Source of the DNA: Candidatus Woesebacteria bacterium RIFCSPHIGHO2_01_FULL_39_32
GTDB lineage: Bacteria > Patescibacteriota > Microgenomatia > UBA8517
Assembly: GCA_001792345.1 (NCBI GenBank)
Contig: MGGJ01000006.1
Location: 86,656-120,212 of the forward strand
Length of the DNA: 33,557 nucleotides
Reading direction: 5' to 3'
In this document: positions 30,717-33,557 of the stretch, in pieces
Layout: each line of letters starts with the position of its first letter
How positions within the stretch are numbered: the first letter of the stretch is position 1
Notes under the pieces: model-generated
Told to the model about the DNA's origin: nothing
Databases searched by the model: none
The model's input: the letters and a program-made list of their open reading frames with translations, nothing else
Made by a program: the position numbers and the translations under genes

Positions 30717-30860
30717 AGATTGTGTTTAAGGAAATGGGTGTAACTCCCACGCTGTGCCGCAACTGTAAGGTACGTTTAGTTTACATGAACGTACTAAAGC
30801 CAGAAAACTAGCAATCTATAGCCCTGAACAAAGTCGAAGGGTATCCCGTAGCAGGAAAAC
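30717..30860 (+). promoter_or_regulatory. Cobalamin riboswitch 1
   Basis: P1 is AGATTG (30717-30722) with CAATCT (30812-30817). Inside lie GGAAATGGGTGTAACTCCCA, GCTGTGCCGCAACTGTAAGG, a variable stem GTACGTT/AACGTAC, and the B12-box region AAAGCCAGAAAACTAGC. The order and wording match the cobalamin aptamer. The platform runs to AGGA (30853-30856) just before the ATG at 30861, so control is probably at translation. A palindromic word (30822-30841) sits between aptamer and start. Confidence 0.85.
30822..30841. repeat. Palindromic word in the riboswitch expression platform
   Basis: CCCTGAAC...GTCGAAGGG with matching ends. It resembles a CCCTTCGAC/GTCGAAGGG palindrome that I recall from Patescibacteria assemblies. 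It could alternatively be a native platform stem of the riboswitch. Confidence 0.4.
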
Positions 30861-31292
30861 ATGAATAAAAAATTCTTTCTTTTCGTTCTCGCAGCCGCAG
30901 GAGTTATTCTCACAGCTTTCTTTCTCATACCTAAATATCAACCAACACAACTTCCTGTTGCTACACCAACCCCTGAAATTAGTTTGAAAAGTGCAACGTT
31001 GGTTATAGATTATGGCGAAGACAACCCTTCAACTTACTCAATAGAATTAACAAACGATTCAACCGCCCTTAGCGTACTCAAGAGTATTTCTGAAAAAGAA
31101 AATGTTCCTCTTGAAACTCAGCAATATGACTTCGGGGTATTCGTAAAATCAATCGGGGGTAAAGCATCCTCTGCCGAAACGGCTTGGATTTATTTCGTAA
31201 ATGGTGAGTCGGGAACAATTGCTGCCGATCAAATGAAAATAAATCCAGCTGATACAGTCGAGTGGAAATACATCCTTCTTTCGGAGGAATAG
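30861..31292 (+). CDS. DUF4430 (transcobalamin C-terminal-like) membrane-anchored protein
   Basis: 143 aa. Signal anchor about 4-23, then a Pro/Thr linker (QLPVATPTPE) and one DUF4430 domain (about 42-143): ATLVIDYGEDNPSTYSIELTNDSTALSVLKSISEKENVPLE...IYFVNGESGTIAADQMKINPADTVEWKY. The fold is related to the C-terminal domain of transcobalamin/intrinsic factor. Its position directly behind a cobalamin riboswitch and before a transporter S component makes an extracellular corrinoid-binding role likely (inference). The next gene starts 4 nt after its stop. Confidence 0.87.
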   Translation: MNKKFFLFVLAAAGVILTAFFLIPKYQPTQLPVATPTPEISLKSATLVIDYGEDNPSTYSIELTNDSTALSVLKSISEKENVPLETQQYDFGVFVKSIGGKASSAETAWIYFVNGESGTIAADQMKINPADTVEWKYILLSEE

Positions 31293-31295
31293 TCA

Positions 31296-31838
31296 ATGAA
31301 AAAACTATCGTTTCTTTTTATCTTATTTTTTCTTGCTTTCGGTGAAAGAGTCCTTTTCGACTTCGGACCAAACATCGAGTTGGTAACTACGGCGCTTATT
31401 CTCTCCTCTTTTTATGTCGGAAGAAAAAAGAGCTTTTGGCTCATTTTTGCCATCATGCTTTTTTCTGACTTAATAATTGGAAATACTAATATTTTTATCT
31501 TTACTTGGACTGGATTTCTTCTTCCTGCTTTCGTAATACGATATTTTTCTATACCTAAGAGTTCATCTAGAACAAAAGCTACAACAGGCACCATTGCTGG
31601 AATCTTATCAAATGGATTTTTCTTTATCTGGACGAACTTTGGAGTATGGCTTCTTTCAAGTATGTATCCAAAAACCGCACCAGGATTATTAATGTCCTAC
31701 ATTAACGCTTTACCATTTTTACGATATCAACTAACAAGCACTCTTATCTTTGTACCTCTTGGTTTTATTTTAACCGAAACCACAATTAGCTTAATAAAAA
31801 ATTATCGAGCACGGATCCGTGTTCAAGGAATTGGTTGA
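31296..31838 (+). CDS. ECF-type transporter S component, probable cobalamin uptake
   Basis: 180 aa, five to six hydrophobic helices. GGAGG (31283-31287) lies 8 nt before the ATG. The motifs NIELVTTALILSSFYVGRKKSFWLIFAIMLFSDLIIGNTNIFIFTWTGFLLPAF match the small DUF6580-like S components. Substrate assigned by context: riboswitch 1 plus the DUF4430 partner. The energising EcfA/EcfT proteins are not in the window. The last 25 nt of the gene are also the 5' part of a second cobalamin riboswitch. Confidence 0.82.
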   Translation: MKKLSFLFILFFLAFGERVLFDFGPNIELVTTALILSSFYVGRKKSFWLIFAIMLFSDLIIGNTNIFIFTWTGFLLPAFVIRYFSIPKSSSRTKATTGTIAGILSNGFFFIWTNFGVWLLSSMYPKTAPGLLMSYINALPFLRYQLTSTLIFVPLGFILTETTISLIKNYRARIRVQGIG

Positions 31839-31906
31839 AATTACCAAACTGTCTCGCAACCGTCATAGTCGGAAAACTAGCGGATTCGAAGTATCCCGAA
31901 GAGGTG
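31814..31906 (+). promoter_or_regulatory. Cobalamin riboswitch 2, overlapping the S-component gene
   Basis: P1 is GATCCG (31814-31819) with CGGATT (31881-31886). The core AAGGAATTGGTTGAAATTAC, then CTGTCTCGCAACCGTCATAG, then TCGGAAAACTAGC follows riboswitch 1 block by block. Both end in a shared GTATCCCG.AG platform. Its 3' edge contains AGGTG (31902-31906), the Shine-Dalgarno of the gene at 31910, so binding should hide that site. The 5' part is translated as the end of the S component. Confidence 0.8.
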
Positions 31907-31909
31907 AAA

Positions 31910-32776
31910 ATGCTTACCGAATCCGAACTGCCATTCGTAAGAAGTGTTCTAGCAAATCCTCCCAAGCAAAGGGTCGAAGAAGTTGCTTCGCAAAGCCTAG
32001 AAACCAATAGAATTCCCGATACCTACATTTATAAAGTCGTAGGCGGAAAGTTTTATACTCCAGGGGGAGTGCTTATCGAAGAAAAAATTGATAAAAGTAC
32101 TATTTTAGGACAAACAGAATTCGTCGCTTTTCAAGAAATACAAAAATGGGCGGATGGACAAAATGGTGGATTTTGTGTCTGGTTTTCTCCTCCCTACCCC
32201 GAAATCTATCCTGTTTCTAAAATCATCATTCAGGAAATAGGAAATTTCGATAACCAAAAAATGGTAATAAATAGAGCGATTGTCCTAGACAATGATTCCG
32301 AAGAGCTTCTTGATTTAGCACAACAACTGACACAAGATAGAATCGAAAATTCAGAATATCTCAGGATCACACCAATATTTCCGGATAGAGATAAATTCAT
32401 CTCCTGGTTTCAAAACCTAGCCCTTTATACCAACCAAGTAGATCTAATCAAAAACGGAGTGGATGTTGATGTTAAAACTGATACTTACGCCAAGCTGTCT
32501 GATATAGAAAAATCGGTATCAATTGCTGGACAAAACCAAATACAAGATCAAATTTACCAAGTTGCTTATAAACAAGGTTTAATTGGAAGCGCTTCCGAGA
32601 GTTGCCCGAAAATTTTAAAAACTGTATTTAACGCCGTCTACGAGGATTCAATTGTTTTAAATCCGGGTGAATCAAAATATGTTAAAAATTGCGGTAACTG
32701 CGGAACAACCATCGAATCAGTAATTTCAAAAGGATATCGTTGCAAATCCTGTGGCGGTGAATATAAGGGGTGTTGA
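31910..32776 (+). CDS. B12-regulated protein with C-terminal zinc ribbon, unknown function
   Basis: 288 aa from ATG 31910 (MLTESELPF), with GAGGTG just upstream. An in-frame ATG at 31835 would translate the riboswitch and is rejected. The main part (about 1-245) is a soluble alpha/beta protein I do not recognise (KVVGGKFYTPGGVLIEEKIDK; NGGFCVWFSPPYPEIYPVSKIIIQEIG; RITPIFPDRDKFISWFQNLALY). The C-terminus has two CxxC knuckles (NCGNCGTT and CKSCGGEYKGC), a zinc-ribbon. There is no signal peptide or membrane helix. Its own riboswitch says its level responds to cobalamin; it may be made when B12 is scarce, as uptake genes are. Confidence 0.8.
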   Translation: MLTESELPFVRSVLANPPKQRVEEVASQSLETNRIPDTYIYKVVGGKFYTPGGVLIEEKIDKSTILGQTEFVAFQEIQKWADGQNGGFCVWFSPPYPEIYPVSKIIIQEIGNFDNQKMVINRAIVLDNDSEELLDLAQQLTQDRIENSEYLRITPIFPDRDKFISWFQNLALYTNQVDLIKNGVDVDVKTDTYAKLSDIEKSVSIAGQNQIQDQIYQVAYKQGLIGSASESCPKILKTVFNAVYEDSIVLNPGESKYVKNCGNCGTTIESVISKGYRCKSCGGEYKGC

Positions 32777-32801
32777 GACTATGGATTAGATCGCACGAGA
32801 T

Positions 32802-32810
32802 TGATATAAT
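32802..32810 (+). promoter_or_regulatory. Consensus extended -10 of the tRNA gene
   Basis: TGATATAAT, a perfect extended -10, about 60 nt upstream of tRNA-Asn. The leader between them carries the heptad hairpin 32824-32862. Confidence 0.55.
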
Positions 32811-32823
32811 ATGCCTTGCGATT

Positions 32824-32862
32824 CCGATTTTTGAAAATCGGAAATTGTAAATTGAAAATTAA
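32824..32862. repeat. AAAT heptad array with inverted partner in the tRNA leader
   Basis: AAATCGG 32835, AAATTGT 32842, AAATTGA 32849, AAATTAA 32856: an exact 7-nt period. CCGATTT (32824-32830) is the inverse of the first heptad and forms a tight hairpin with it. Confidence 0.65.
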
Positions 32863-32868
32863 ATATAT

Positions 32869-32943
32869 TCCCCTGTAGCTCAATGGTAGAGCGTCCGACT
32901 GTTAATCGGCAGGTTGTAGGTTCGAGTCCTACCGGGGGAGCCA
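32869..32943 (+). tRNA. tRNA-Asn (anticodon GTT)
   Basis: 75 nt including an encoded CCA. Acceptor TCCCCTG pairs with CGGGGGA (one U-G), D arm GCTC...GAGC, anticodon loop CTGTTAA, and T arm GTAGG TTCGAGT CCTAC. The first pair of the anticodon stem is a U-C mismatch. The 3' end (from 32929) overlaps the stop region of the opposite-strand recombinase ORF. Confidence 0.95.
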
Positions 32944-33557
32944 GATTGTATGTTGTGAGTTTGTTGCCTCGGCGCTTCGCGCCTCGGCAGGCAGGTTGTA
33001 TAGTATTTGCCAAGATTTTTTGGGTTCAATCGCCACCTTTTGCGAAAGCAAAACGCGGTTCGAGCTAATCCTTTTGATAAAATCCCGCCCCGCGACGGGA
33101 TTTTCTTGCAAAGCGATAATTTTGGCTTGTTGAGCCGCTAAAATGAATTGTCTGGCTGGTTCGAGCCAATGATTGCCGTTTCGCTCAAAATCCTTCAGTT
33201 TTTCGGAAAGCTCGGCTTTTTCGGTGATGATTTTTTCCTTTTTGGCGATGTATTCCTCGCGGGAAATTGTGCCGTCTAAATGAGCGTCCAAAAGCAAATC
33301 GAGCTTTCCTTCAAGCTCTTTTATTTTGTCTTTGAGATTTTGAGCGAAAACGGCTCCGCTTTGGGCGGCTTCTGCTTCTTCTTTGTTTAGCTCACCCAAC
33401 ATCCACTCCGCCCAAGCGGAAGACAAAGAAACTTTTTGAAGCTCGTTTGCGACTTCCTCGGCCAAAACTTCCTCACGGATATATTTTTGCGAACATTTTT
33501 TATCCCGCTTTTTGGTGCAACGATAATAGCTATGTCCTTTTTGTGTTTCGGAAGTGA
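32929..33557 (-). CDS. Large serine recombinase, C-terminal part (5' end beyond window)
   Basis: The open frame enters from the right edge (HSYYRCTKKRDKKCSQKYIREEVLAEEVANEL), so the gene continues outside; an ATG at 33465 is internal. YRCTKK...KCSQKYIREE is the end of the recombinase zinc-beta-ribbon domain. A long coiled coil (KDKIKELEGKLDLLLDAHLDGTISREEYIAKKEKIITEKAELSEKL) follows, then the usual tail FIKRISSNRVLLSQKVAIEPKKSWQILYNL. The final PAEARSAEATNSQHTIWLPR is encoded by a palindromic repeat and by the 3' end of tRNA-Asn. The catalytic resolvase domain cannot be seen. It probably belongs to an integrated element lying to the right. Confidence 0.87.
   Translation of the reverse strand, partial: TSETQKGHSYYRCTKKRDKKCSQKYIREEVLAEEVANELQKVSLSSAWAEWMLGELNKEEAEAAQSGAVFAQNLKDKIKELEGKLDLLLDAHLDGTISREEYIAKKEKIITEKAELSEKLKDFERNGNHWLEPARQFILAAQQAKIIALQENPVAGRDFIKRISSNRVLLSQKVAIEPKKSWQILYNLPAEARSAEATNSQHTIWLPR
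32966..32995. repeat. GC-rich palindromic word in the recombinase 3' end
   Basis: The hairpin GGCGC-TTC-GCGCC (32971-32983) is followed by GGCAGGCAGG (32986-32995), the half-word seen in the gap palindrome. On the minus strand it encodes PAEARSAEA. Confidence 0.6.

Noticed and set aside
31835-31909. N-terminal extension of the zinc-ribbon protein
   Set aside because: The segment is cobalamin riboswitch sequence; ATG 31910 has a Shine-Dalgarno and riboswitch logic on its side.
32786-33013. Minus-strand ORF reading PVGLEPTTCRLTVGRSTIELQG
   Set aside because: It is the antisense of tRNA-Asn; this peptide is a well-known spurious translation of tRNA genes.

Overview
The window reads like a piece of a Candidate Phyla Radiation (Patescibacteria, possibly Microgenomates-type) genome. 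The reasons are an AT-rich base composition (roughly 35-40 % GC by eye), tightly packed and overlapping genes, split or shortened central-carbon enzymes, many tiny membrane proteins, a four-helix-bundle (S23) gene, and short palindromic words inserted in frame in conserved enzymes. The taxon is inferred, because there is no rRNA in the window.

Layout. 1-4426 (+) holds a tandem array of membrane-anchored 'WKTY...YPxxW...ILSTFKF' paralogues (PsbP-like at best). The first copy is frameshifted, and a Doc/AbrB toxin-antitoxin pair is embedded on the opposite strand. 4472-8301 holds a bifunctional class A PBP convergent with a membrane-anchored class A beta-lactamase-like serine hydrolase. 8368-10340 (-) holds a two-gene ATPase unit: a P-loop NTPase preceded by a STAND-like protein with an OmpR-type winged helix. 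10341-10996 has no protein gene, but has an 11-bp-period direct repeat, an attenuator-like short RNA ending in a strong terminator, and a ~350-nt candidate structured RNA. That RNA leads into a higher-GC gene for a secreted protein of unknown function (10997-12523), closed by a long hairpin. 12706-15829 (-) holds class I aldolase, a PfkB-family kinase and a 2-hydroxyacid dehydrogenase. 15871-18635 (+) holds a GT-C membrane glycosyltransferase, a Cys-rich membrane protein and a DUF4349 protein. 18653-28051 (-) is a dense sugar-phosphate island: split transketolase, Nudix, LOG, Rpe, a dual-specificity phosphatase, GAPDH, PGK, RpiB, TIM and glutaredoxin, with several 55-82 aa proteins threaded between. 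28158-30651 (-) holds a cupredoxin, secreted proteins and a VIT1/CCC1 protein. 30680-32776 (+) is a B12-related operon with two cobalamin riboswitches: DUF4430 protein, ECF-type S component, then a zinc-ribbon protein behind its own riboswitch. 32869-33557 holds tRNA-Asn(GTT) abutting the 3' end of a large serine recombinase that runs off the window.

Together the enzymes cover aldol cleavage, triose interconversion, GAP to 3-phosphoglycerate, and much of the non-oxidative pentose-phosphate pathway (Rpe, RpiB, transketolase). No transaldolase or classical phosphofructokinase is present here. The PfkB kinase beside aldolase could fill the latter role (inference).

Three cross-cutting signals deserve most attention. 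(1) Intergenic arrays with an exact 7-nt period, often inverted into hairpins, use a different word at each locus; one word family flanks the S23 gene as inverted arms and occurs again as a gene-less hairpin 3.4 kb away. (2) In-frame palindromic insertions occur in GAPDH, PGK, RpiB, the serine hydrolase and the recombinase. (3) An extended -10 motif (TGnTAnAAT-like) sits exactly 6 nt before the start codon of at least five genes, which implies leaderless mRNAs. Genes inside operons use ATGA overlaps or Shine-Dalgarno sequences instead.
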